Below, in pieces: positions 1-5,920 of a DNA stretch of 8,753 nucleotides (its first letter is position 1; each line of letters starts with the position of its first letter). Below the pieces are notes generated by a model. That model had not been told where the DNA came from, did no database searches, and saw nothing but the letters and a program-made list of their open reading frames with translations. The position numbers and the translations under genes are program-made. This stretch comes from Bdellovibrionales bacterium RBG_16_40_8 (lineage in GTDB: Bacteria > Bdellovibrionota > Bdellovibrionia > Bdellovibrionales > UBA1609), in the NCBI GenBank assembly GCA_001769925.1, contig MEPT01000075.1, positions 8,898 through 17,650 of the forward strand, written 5' to 3'.

Positions 1-1
1 T

Positions 2-847
2 AACAGATTATCTCCAGAAATTGCCGTAGTTACAAATATCGACAATGATCACTTAGATCATTTTGGTTCAATGAAATATTTAGAAAATGCTTTTTTAGAA
101 TTTGCCTCGAGAATACCTTTTTATGGGGTGGCTATTGTCTGCGCTGATGATCAGCGAACACGAGAGTTATTCAAAGATTTTTCAAAACGTTTAATTACCT
201 ACGGCTTTGATAAAGCCAATGATTTTCATATCGAAGGGCAAGGCGGCAAATATAAGCTTTACCGCAAAGACGAGCATCTCGGCGATTTTAAACTTAAAAT
301 CCCGGGGCATCATAATGCGCTAAATGCGCTGGCTGCTATTTTGGTTGGGTATTCAGCAGGCATATCTTTTGAAAAAAGCTTTGCCGGCATTGAAGCATAT
401 GAGGGTGTCGATCGACGTTTTCAGCGTAAAGCCACTGTGCACGGGATCGACTATTATGATGATTATGGTCATCACCCTACAGAAATTCGTGCAGTACTGT
501 CTGCATTTAAAGAGCAATTTTATGAAAGAAAATTAGTGGTGCTATTTCAGCCACACCGTTTCTCACGCACGCAGGCCTGTTGGGGAGAATTTCTAACTTG
601 TTTTGAAAAAGCAGACGAAGTTTTAATGCTAGATATTTATCCTGCGGGTGAGTCTACTATTTCAGGGGTGACTTCTGAGAAATTATGTTCTGAAATTAAA
701 CATAAAAAATGCGAATATGTTGACTCAAAAGAAAAGGCAAAAGAAACCCTTGTTAAAGCTCTCAAAAATGGTGATATTTTTCTCACCTTAGGTGCAGGCG
801 ATGTTTACAGACTTGGCGAAGAACTCTACTTGCGTGCAAGAGAGTAA
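2..847 (+). CDS. murC: UDP-N-acetylmuramate--L-alanine ligase (MurC), 3' part
   Basis: MurC adds L-alanine to UDP-N-acetylmuramate with ATP in the cytoplasm, the first amino acid of the peptidoglycan stem peptide. The gene runs in from the left edge: the frame is already open at base 2, so about 281 residues are visible and the N-terminal UDP-binding domain and P-loop are outside the window. The fragment opens in the central Mur ligase domain with TNIDNDHLDHFGS (visible residues 11-23). The C-terminal domain follows with GHHNALNALAA (about 102-112), DRRFQ (about 137-141), DDYGHHPTE (about 153-161), QPHRFSRT (about 183-190) and DIYPAGE (about 211-217). DDYGHHP and QPHR followed by an arginine-threonine pair are typical of MurC rather than MurD, MurE or MurF. 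The first ATG in view (71) is internal, because the conserved TNID motif lies upstream of it. The end overlaps murB in another frame, so the two are surely co-transcribed and probably translationally coupled. Confidence 0.96.
   Translation, partial: NRLSPEIAVVTNIDNDHLDHFGSMKYLENAFLEFASRIPFYGVAIVCADDQRTRELFKDFSKRLITYGFDKANDFHIEGQGGKYKLYRKDEHLGDFKLKIPGHHNALNALAAILVGYSAGISFEKSFAGIEAYEGVDRRFQRKATVHGIDYYDDYGHHPTEIRAVLSAFKEQFYERKLVVLFQPHRFSRTQACWGEFLTCFEKADEVLMLDIYPAGESTISGVTSEKLCSEIKHKKCEYVDSKEKAKETLVKALKNGDIFLTLGAGDVYRLGEELYLRARE
790..794 (+). promoter_or_regulatory. ribosome binding site deciding the murB start
   Basis: AGGTG lies inside the end of murC, six bases before ATG 801. It favours ATG 801 over the in-frame GTG at 792, which has no suitably spaced purine-rich element of its own. 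Confidence 0.45.
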
Positions 848-1730
848 ATCTTTAAAAGAACTTAACTCATGGCGAGTTGGTGGGGTGGCGCAATATTTTG
901 CTGCTCCAAATTCTATTGAAAGTCTTAAGTCTGTTTGGCATTGGGCTTGGGCAAGAAAACTTAAAATTTGGGTGATTAGTGGTGGATCAAATATTTTGAT
1001 TCAAGATGGTGAGCTTAAAGGGGTGGTGATTTCGCTACATGAGATGAGGGGTGTCGATCATGTAAAAACCGGAGATCAAGTTATAATTGAATGTTGTGCG
1101 GGAACCTCAAAATCAGAGGTTGCAAAAATATTTTTGCAAAATCGTTTGGCGCCAGCGGTTTTTTTAACCGGCATTCCTGGTGATATGGGCGGTGGGGTAG
1201 TGATGAACTCTGGTATAGGCGAAAATCGCGTACCTAGAGAGTTTGGTGAAATAGTTCGCTCAATCGATGTACTACGCATAGATGAAAAAACTGGCGAATT
1301 TTCTTTAAATAATATTCTGAACTCTCAAATTAAGTGGGAGTATCGTCATAGCTCTGACTGGCAGCCCGGTGTTATTGTTAAGGTTACGGTTGGCTGGTCG
1401 CATACGGCTGACATGCAAGTGCCAGATGGAGTGCGTGCGCAAACCAAAAAGCGTGTTAGTACACAGCCGCTAGATTTGCCAAATTGTGGGTCAGTTTTTC
1501 GCAATCCACTAGGACACAAATCTGCACAACTTATTGAGTCATGTGGCCTTAAGGGGTTTCGTATTGGTGGCGCCGTGGTTTCAGAAAAACATGCTAACTT
1601 TATAGTCAACGACAAAGGCGCTACAGCTGGCGATATTGATAAAATTATTAAGCATATTCGTGAAACTGTTTTGCTAAAAACTGGTGTAGAGCTGATACCA
1701 GAGGTGGCCTATATTGGCGAATGGGATTAA
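801..1730 (+). CDS. murB: UDP-N-acetylenolpyruvoylglucosamine reductase (MurB)
   Basis: MurB is the FAD- and NADPH-dependent cytoplasmic reductase that turns UDP-GlcNAc-enolpyruvate into UDP-MurNAc, the substrate MurC then uses. Visible motifs, numbered from ATG 801: NSWRVGGVA near residue 24; the FAD-binding loop SGGSNILI at about 60-67; GIPGDMGGG at about 124-132; EYRHS with the substrate-binding arginine near 182; CGSVFRNP with the proton-donating serine near 231; and LIPEV with the catalytic glutamate near 301. About 309 residues and the C-terminal motif arrangement fit the shorter type II MurB rather than the longer E. coli type I enzyme. An in-frame GTG at 792 would add three residues; ATG 801 has the better ribosome binding site. 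The gene begins inside murC (47-base overlap). Stop is TAA at 1728-1730, one base before the next gene's ATG. Confidence 0.95.
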   Translation: MFTDLAKNSTCVQESKSLKELNSWRVGGVAQYFAAPNSIESLKSVWHWAWARKLKIWVISGGSNILIQDGELKGVVISLHEMRGVDHVKTGDQVIIECCAGTSKSEVAKIFLQNRLAPAVFLTGIPGDMGGGVVMNSGIGENRVPREFGEIVRSIDVLRIDEKTGEFSLNNILNSQIKWEYRHSSDWQPGVIVKVTVGWSHTADMQVPDGVRAQTKKRVSTQPLDLPNCGSVFRNPLGHKSAQLIESCGLKGFRIGGAVVSEKHANFIVNDKGATAGDIDKIIKHIRETVLLKTGVELIPEVAYIGEWD

Positions 1731-1731
1731 A

Positions 1732-2727
1732 ATGTTGTTTAAATCATATATTAATATAGCAATAATTTTCTCGATTAGTTTTCTCGCATTTGTGATGTGC
1801 CCGAGTAGCGAGGCCACAGAGATGCGACAAGGCTTTGGCCAGATAGAAAACGAAAAAACCTCTGATGATCTAGACAGAACTTCTGTATATCTGCGGTGGC
1901 GAAATCATCGCCGTGAAATAAGTTGGCCATATGAGAGCGAAGAAGATCAGGCTAATGATCACGGGTTTAGTGTAGGCCTTCATCGGGGGCATGCCCCTGG
2001 GCCTGATTTTTCAGGGCAGCGAATCTCAGGCTTTATTGGCAAAAAAATTTCACCGCAGGTATATTTTGATTTTGAGGCAGGCATTCATCATTTACGTGAC
2101 GATGCGCAGTCGCTAAATAAAAATATTTTAGCGGTCGGTGGCAATTTAAATTGGCGGCCTAATGATAAATTATATGTAGAAGTAGGTTTACATAAAGATC
2201 TTTCTTACTTAACGCTGCAGCCAACAGGGCAAGCAGAAAGCTTAACTGAATTAGCATGTAGGCCTAGTTTAACTTATCGGCCCGTAGAGAAGTTACGATT
2301 AATAAATAGAAATAATTTTTTTTGGTTTAGCGATGGTAATAGAAAAAAAGAAAGCGATATCGCACTTATGTACGGTTTAGCTACTACCACACCGTGGGTT
2401 TGGTTAGGTATTGGCGCTAGCTACATAGAATTTGCTAGGCAGGCGGCAAATTATTATTCGCCAGAAAAGTTTTTCTCTTGGGGGCCAAGACTTGAGGCTG
2501 TAGGTAAAATATCAGAGCAAATTTCTGGGGTGCTTGGCCTTTCATTAGCTGATTTTCAAGAGGGCAATTTAGCGCGCGGTAAAGGTCATTACGTGAGTGC
2601 TGCTGTTCGTTATGGCGATCGAAGCGACTCGCTTTTTGAATTTCAAACCGTGCAAGTTCGCAGCGCCCAAAACGCCCGTACTTGGACATCAGATATTTAC
2701 TCGCTATCACTTATGTGGTCATATTAA
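1732..2727 (+). CDS. probable outer-membrane beta-barrel protein, polysaccharide export candidate
   Basis: I do not recognise a named family. From ATG 1732 the protein has about 331 residues. A TTG at 1714 would extend it by six, but it lies inside murB and would place charged sequence before the signal peptide. The N-terminus is a clear Sec signal: lysine near residue 4, a hydrophobic stretch at about 7-22, and a likely cleavage after SEA near residue 29. A cysteine lies near 23 but is preceded by methionine, so a lipobox is unlikely. The mature part has alternating polar and hydrophobic strands rich in aromatic and glycine residues (for example GFSVGLHRG, KLYVEVGLH, WVWLGIGASYIEF, HYVSAAVRYG) and ends SLSLMWSY, an aromatic C-terminal beta-signal as used by the BAM machinery. 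Followed by a deacetylase remnant and a family 2 glycosyltransferase, it is positioned like the barrel of PgaA or BcsC without their TPR region. Export of the polymer is inference. Confidence 0.72.
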   Translation: MLFKSYINIAIIFSISFLAFVMCPSSEATEMRQGFGQIENEKTSDDLDRTSVYLRWRNHRREISWPYESEEDQANDHGFSVGLHRGHAPGPDFSGQRISGFIGKKISPQVYFDFEAGIHHLRDDAQSLNKNILAVGGNLNWRPNDKLYVEVGLHKDLSYLTLQPTGQAESLTELACRPSLTYRPVEKLRLINRNNFFWFSDGNRKKESDIALMYGLATTTPWVWLGIGASYIEFARQAANYYSPEKFFSWGPRLEAVGKISEQISGVLGLSLADFQEGNLARGKGHYVSAAVRYGDRSDSLFEFQTVQVRSAQNARTWTSDIYSLSLMWSY

Positions 2728-2730
2728 GCG

Positions 2731-3060
2731 GTGATTGTTTTAATTTTTTTTCTTTTTTTTATTTAAACCACATTGTGCTGATGCTAAGAATTCCATCGAA
2801 ATTGCCATTACTGTTGATGATTTGCCAGCATCAGGGGGCGAGCACGCAGGTATCACGAGAACGCAAATTGCAACTCAGTTTATAGAAGCTTTTAAAAAAC
2901 ATAAGGGGCCTGGTGTCTATGGGTTTGTTAACGGTATTTTAGCTAAGAATATGGCTGAGAGAGCTAAAATTCTTCAGAATCACGTAAATTATCATGGCCG
3001 GCCTTTACGTATCCTGAAAGCCCTCGAGTAGAGCTTGAGCAGGCCTGTGCGAAAGACTAG
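2731..3060 (+). pseudogene. polysaccharide deacetylase (NodB-like) remnant, frameshifted and truncated
   Basis: The readable core is in the frame open from about 2744 to 3031. It encodes an N-terminal deacetylase signature, IAITVDDLPASGGEH, followed by ITRTQIATQFIEAFKKH and GVYGFVNG. These match the first strand and helix of secreted polysaccharide deacetylases; the aspartate pair in TVDDLP corresponds to the catalytic and metal-binding aspartates of NodB domains. The gene would start at GTG 2731, four bases after the barrel gene's stop, giving a hydrophobic signal MIVLIFF. That frame hits TAA at 2764, and the deacetylase frame can be joined only by a one-base shift in the T-rich run at 2744-2760. 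Downstream the frame ends at TAG 3029-3031, while another frame reads on through TYPESPRVELEQACAKD to TAG 3058-3060. Only about 100 of a usual 250-300 residues are present. The HxxxH metal-binding motif is missing, so this is not a working enzyme. A deletion near 2990 is my inference. Confidence 0.75.
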
Positions 3061-3128
3061 GTCTAGTTTGACCGATAACGTTCAAAAATACATCTGTCAG
3101 CTCCGATAAGTAATATGAATTAGCAGCC

Positions 3129-3134
3129 AAGGAG
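3129..3134 (+). promoter_or_regulatory. ribosome binding site of the KaiC-like gene
   Basis: AAGGAG with eight bases before ATG 3143. It overlaps the alternative GTG at 3134, which makes that GTG unlikely as a start. Confidence 0.7.
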
Positions 3135-3142
3135 TGTCTTTT

Positions 3143-3850
3143 ATGTCGTTAAATAAAATTGGTTGGGGCATTGAAGCGTTTGATGAGTTAAGTGGGGGGC
3201 TACCGCAAAATAGAATGAGCGTAGTTGGCACGCCCAATATAAAATTAGGTCGACTAATTCTTGGCCATTTTTTATTTCAAGGTATTCAAAATAACGAACG
3301 GGTAATGATGTTGAGCCACGATAGCCCAATTACCCTTTTAGATAATTGGAAGTTAGCAGGTCTTGATTTAGATTTAAGTTATAAAAATAATCAAATTTAT
3401 TTTCTGAATTATAATCCTAATATTAAATTACAAATTGGTTTATTAGATGACTACGAGGCCTTTATTGAAGAAATGAAAAGACTTTGCGACGGCGAGTTAC
3501 CCAATAGATGTGCGATTCAAAGTATCGACACTCTGGTTAATCTTAGCAATATATTTTTAACAGGAGATTCGGTTAATAAACTCGCAGCAGCGTCTCGCAG
3601 CGCGCTCGCATACCATACTACTACGCTGGGTCAGTTTGTAAAATATGAAGATCAAACTCATCATGATCTAGCCATAGCGTTTGACAAGTCTGTATCGGGT
3701 TATTTTGAAATTGATAAAAATTCTGAACATAGGCTGAATTTTTCTACAAAAAAAGTGCCATGGTTTAATTATTGCGAAGATCCGACGACTGTAGAGATAG
3801 ATAAAAATCATAAATTTATTTTAACTAGAAAATCGCTAAATGCCGCCTAG
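3143..3850 (+). CDS. RecA/KaiC-fold protein with degenerate P-loop, in a polysaccharide locus
   Basis: About 235 residues from ATG 3143. The N-terminus reads like a KaiC/RAD55 domain: GIEAFDELSGGLPQNRMSVVG at about residues 9-29 is the usual 'GI..LD.l.GGG.p.g....v.G' lead-in. A helix and GIQNNERVMMLSHDSP (about 47-62) then match the strand and glutamate region after the Walker A motif. Where the P-loop should be, the sequence is GTPNIKLGR (about 29-37) with no GK[ST], so ATP binding by the canonical route is unlikely. AIQSIDTL (about 124-131) sits where Walker B is expected. The end (SGYFEIDKN, LNFSTKKV, TVEIDKNHKFILT) fits the last strands of the fold. No signal peptide or membrane segment is seen, so it should be cytoplasmic. 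Its stop overlaps the glycosyltransferase start by 11 bases, suggesting coupled expression. A structural or regulatory partner of the synthase is possible but unproven. Confidence 0.7.
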   Translation: MSLNKIGWGIEAFDELSGGLPQNRMSVVGTPNIKLGRLILGHFLFQGIQNNERVMMLSHDSPITLLDNWKLAGLDLDLSYKNNQIYFLNYNPNIKLQIGLLDDYEAFIEEMKRLCDGELPNRCAIQSIDTLVNLSNIFLTGDSVNKLAAASRSALAYHTTTLGQFVKYEDQTHHDLAIAFDKSVSGYFEIDKNSEHRLNFSTKKVPWFNYCEDPTTVEIDKNHKFILTRKSLNAA

Positions 3851-5162
3851 AATATTTTTTTTTCTTTTTACCGTTTTAGCAATTTCACTCACAATATTAC
3901 TTTCGATTCGACTAGATCCACAGGTCTTTAAAAATTTAGTGTGGCCATTTTTACTATTTTATTTAGGGCTAGCCTATTTACGCTATTTCTTTTTTTTCTC
4001 AGGTATTTTAATCGACATAGCAACAAAATATTTTTCTCAAGGGGTAATAGACAAAACGCTTGCAGAATTGCCAAAAGTATCAATTATTGTACCATGTTAT
4101 AATGAAGAGAATTCAATTTACAAAGTTATCCAGAACTTAGCAGACATTAAATATCCAAATTATGAAATTGTGGTTGTTGACGATGGCAGTACCGATAATA
4201 CCTATATTAATGCAACAAGCGCGGCACAATCTTCGCTTAAAGTGGCGGTTAGTGTGTTTCGCAAGACAAATGGGGGTAAGGCTTCGGCGCTTAATTATGG
4301 CTTTAGACATTCAACGGGTAACTTCATTCTTTGTGTAGATGCCGATAGTAAACTTAGTTCAGACACATTAATATCGGCTATTCAGCATTTTAAAAATCCG
4401 CGCGTAGGTAGTGTTGCTGGTTTTGTAAATATCGGTAATATACAAAACATTCTTGTAGCTTTTCAGCAGCTTGAGTACATGATTGGACTTAATTACCTTC
4501 GTCGTGCCTATTCATTTTTAGGTATTGTGCCTATAGTGCCAGGGCCTATTGGTATGTTTCGTCGAGCCGCCCTACAAGATGTGGGAGCATTTACTGAAGA
4601 CAAAAACATATTTGCCGAAGATGCAGAGCTGTCGCTTCGCCTTGTAGCTGCCGGCTGGTTAACAAAAAGTGAAGAAAATATGGTGGCCTATACCGAAGCA
4701 CCAACTAAGCTCGATGCTTTATTGCGGCAACGATACCGCTGGAACCGCGGTACATTTCAAGCGCTGTATAAAACATTTGAGAGCCTGGTCCACTCCTCGC
4801 GACCAGCGGCGCGATTTTTAGGCTGGCATTTATTGTCAGAAATATTTTTTATTCCGCTGGTAAATATCTGTTTATTACTTATTTTTGTCATAAGGCTTGC
4901 CATGTACGGTGAGGGCCGGCTCTTCACAGTTTGGATGGGCAGTATTTTAATTTTAGAGCTTATAACTGCTGCCCTTGTAATTATTAAACACAAGCACAAG
5001 ATTTTCTGGCTTGTTGTTATGTTTGTGAGTCGATTATCCTACGATACTTTTTTATTCATGTGGCGCTTTTATTCTCTATTCGATGAATTTTTAAATATTG
5101 GTATGAATTGGGATAAGCTTGAGCGTAGTCATAATGAAATTAACAAAGAGGTGGTGATTTAA
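3840..5162 (+). CDS. processive family 2 glycosyltransferase, PgaC/hyaluronan-synthase type
   Basis: A 440-residue inner-membrane enzyme that should polymerise a beta-linked sugar from a UDP-sugar and pass it through the membrane. Two N-terminal membrane segments lie at about residues 5-23 and 32-58. The cytoplasmic GT-A domain starts at VSIIVPCYNEE (about 80-90) and has VVDDGS (112-117), the DxD metal site VDAD (166-169), the general-base region FAEDAELSLR (258-267) and the product-binding QRYRW (297-301). Three or so C-terminal membrane stretches follow, at about 329-356, 361-382 and 388-411. Together with length this matches PgaC/IcaA, NodC and hyaluronan synthases rather than non-processive GT2 enzymes. 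BcsA-type PilZ and long insertions are absent, which argues against cellulose synthase. The acceptor sugar cannot be read directly; GlcNAc is inferred from the deacetylase remnant upstream. ATG 3840 overlaps the previous gene by 11 bases and lacks a strong ribosome binding site, so translational coupling is likely. Confidence 0.9.
   Translation: MPPRIFFFLFTVLAISLTILLSIRLDPQVFKNLVWPFLLFYLGLAYLRYFFFFSGILIDIATKYFSQGVIDKTLAELPKVSIIVPCYNEENSIYKVIQNLADIKYPNYEIVVVDDGSTDNTYINATSAAQSSLKVAVSVFRKTNGGKASALNYGFRHSTGNFILCVDADSKLSSDTLISAIQHFKNPRVGSVAGFVNIGNIQNILVAFQQLEYMIGLNYLRRAYSFLGIVPIVPGPIGMFRRAALQDVGAFTEDKNIFAEDAELSLRLVAAGWLTKSEENMVAYTEAPTKLDALLRQRYRWNRGTFQALYKTFESLVHSSRPAARFLGWHLLSEIFFIPLVNICLLLIFVIRLAMYGEGRLFTVWMGSILILELITAALVIIKHKHKIFWLVVMFVSRLSYDTFLFMWRFYSLFDEFLNIGMNWDKLERSHNEINKEVVI
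5148..5154 (+). promoter_or_regulatory. ribosome binding site of the small membrane protein gene
   Basis: GAGGTGG inside the last codons of the glycosyltransferase, seven bases before ATG 5162. It supports the 64-codon frame as a real gene. Confidence 0.6.
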
Positions 5163-5356
5163 TGAACGCCGAATTATTATCAATGGATAAAGTGCTTTCG
5201 CTAGTGTTTGCGCTAATCGCAATGTCATCATTTATAATTACGACATTTCTTTACATACGCCACACGATACGAAATGGTAAAAAACCGCAAGAAGAAGCAG
5301 TTTCGCCATACAAGGGGCGTTTCTTTGTGCGTATTTTACCTGAAGATGGGCAATAA
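5162..5356 (+). CDS. small single-span membrane protein, possible synthase accessory (PgaD-position)
   Basis: A 64-residue protein of unknown family. It has one membrane segment at about residues 10-32 (LVFALIAMSSFIITTFLYI and flanks), then a basic stretch (RHTIRNGKK), and a short soluble tail containing SPYKGRFFVRILPEDG. The positive-inside rule places the tail in the cytoplasm. It begins in a one-base overlap with the glycosyltransferase stop (TAATG) and has a good ribosome binding site, so it is co-translated with the synthase. In pga and ica loci a small membrane protein (PgaD, IcaD) follows or adjoins the synthase and is needed for its activity. Those are larger and have two spans, so equivalence here rests on position only. 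Confidence 0.7.
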   Translation: MNAELLSMDKVLSLVFALIAMSSFIITTFLYIRHTIRNGKKPQEEAVSPYKGRFFVRILPEDGQ

Positions 5357-5359
5357 ACA

Positions 5360-5377
5360 GTTTGGTTTAACCTAAAC
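5360..5377 (+). repeat. hairpin just after the polysaccharide locus, weak terminator candidate
   Basis: GTTTGGT pairs with ACCTAAAC across a TTA loop, leaving one bulged T: seven base pairs, only three of them G-C. It starts four bases after the stop of the small membrane protein gene, where an end-of-operon signal would be expected. The following bases (GTGTTAGTTTATA) are not a proper T-run, so intrinsic termination would be weak. Confidence 0.3.
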
Positions 5378-5429
5378 GTGTTAGTTTATACCTAAGCCGT
5401 GTCAGACCCTTTCGGGAGTGGATGTAAAC

Positions 5430-5450
5430 TTGAATGTTAAACCCATTCAA
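5430..5450 (+). repeat. hairpin upstream of the transposase stump
   Basis: TTGAATG and CATTCAA form perfect 7-base arms around the 7-base loop TTAAACC. The hairpin ends five bases before the AAGGAGG of the transposase-like frame. It could be part of the leader RNA of that element; the family's guide (bridge) RNA lies beside the transposase gene, but this hairpin alone does not prove one. Confidence 0.4.
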
Positions 5451-5470
5451 TCCGAAGGAGGATTCCGCTT

Positions 5471-5596
5471 ATAAAATATTATATTGGACTCGATGCCAAC
5501 TCGACAACGTCAACGGCTGCTCTTGAAAAAGTAAGTAAAGGACTTCCGCATTTAAGCAAGTTAAAATTTATCACTAAAGGCAATTTTGAAAATTGA
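5471..5596 (+). pseudogene. N-terminal stump of an IS110-type transposase
   Basis: The frame encodes IKYYIGLDANSTTSTAALEK and about 20 more residues before TGA at 5594-5596. The opening resembles the first strand of the DEDD (RuvC-like) domain of IS110-family transposases, which commonly begin with a methionine, a few residues and 'IGLD.HS' followed by threonines and serines; the aspartate of GLD would be the first catalytic residue. A strong ribosome binding site, AAGGAGG at 5455-5461, is nine bases upstream, but the codon at the start position is ATA, not ATG, consistent with decay. After residue 20 or so I no longer recognise family sequence, and the remaining 280 or more residues of a full transposase are missing. 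A chance resemblance cannot be ruled out on so few residues. Confidence 0.45.
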
Positions 5597-5604
5597 ATTT
5601 GGCT

Positions 5605-5726
5605 ATTGGCTCTTTCTGCCGCCTATCTAGTAAGTTTTCAACCAGCGTCTTTAGAGCAAAAGGCCAATTTACGGCAACGGAATTATTTCTTTTAAAAAAC
5701 TTATACAGACCACATTGAGAGCCAAT
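5605..5726 (+). repeat. 9-base inverted repeat spanning 122 bases
   Basis: ATTGGCTCT at 5605-5613 is the exact reverse complement of AGAGCCAAT at 5718-5726. Inside, TGCCG at 5617-5621 can pair with CGGCA at 5672-5676. The arms could close a structured RNA or mark the ends of a small degraded element. No protein is readable between them. Confidence 0.3.
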
Positions 5727-5764
5727 CAGAATATAAGAGGATAAGGCAGGCTGCCAAACTCATA

Positions 5765-5916
5765 AGTCATTGATTCTCTGGGGGTTAGTAAAACTTTGAA
5801 AAATATTTAAACTTAAAAACCAAGAACAATTTTCGGTGCATTCTTTGCATAAGTAAAACTTATTGGTCCTGTTTTTAAGAAACTATGGAGCAGAATTTTT
5901 TAAATAATCAATGACT
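5765..5916 (+). repeat. 11-base inverted repeat flanking the region upstream of the ATP-grasp gene
   Basis: AGTCATTGATT at 5765-5775 is the exact reverse complement of AATCAATGACT at 5906-5916, with 130 bases between. The right arm touches the GGAG of the next gene. The repeat is longer than expected by chance in a gap of this size. It could be the ends of a small non-autonomous element or recombination sites around a promoter. Confidence 0.4.
5849..5863 (+). promoter_or_regulatory. 15-base dyad, possible operator
   Basis: ATAAGT and ACTTAT are 6-base inverted arms around AAA, about 64 bases before the ATP-grasp start. This size and symmetry suit a dimeric helix-turn-helix repressor, but AT-rich dyads also arise by chance. 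Confidence 0.25.
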
Positions 5917-5920
5917 GGAG
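5917..5920 (+). promoter_or_regulatory. ribosome binding site deciding the ATP-grasp start
   Basis: GGAG lies six bases before GTG 5927. The in-frame ATGs at 5939 and 5945 would be 18 and 24 bases away, so GTG 5927 is the preferred start. Confidence 0.55.

Noticed and set aside
324..536. Open frame on + strand inside murC
   Set aside because: It is out of frame with conserved MurC motifs, has no ribosome binding site and encodes no recognisable sequence.
1076..1615. Two open frames on the - strand inside murB
   Set aside because: They mirror the conserved murB coding strand and show no start signal or family motif.
2435..2710. Open frame on the - strand inside the barrel gene
   Set aside because: The + strand has a signal peptide, strand pattern and aromatic C-terminus; the - strand protein has no features.
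2682..2885. 67-residue + strand frame over the barrel gene end and the deacetylase relic
   Set aside because: The adjacent frame carries the deacetylase signature; this one is a shadow with a chance hydrophobic stretch from the T-runs.
3061..3142. Promoter in front of the KaiC-like gene, with TTGACC at 3068-3073 as -35
   Set aside because: No acceptable -10 box at 16-18 bases; the match is too weak to call.
4757..4999. Open frame on the - strand inside the glycosyltransferase
   Set aside because: It lies opposite the QxxRW motif and membrane segments of the real gene and has no support of its own.
5581..5595. Palindrome CAATTTTGAAAATTG as an operator
   Set aside because: The arms are perfect but purely AT-biased and overlap the end of the transposase-like stump, far from any gene start.
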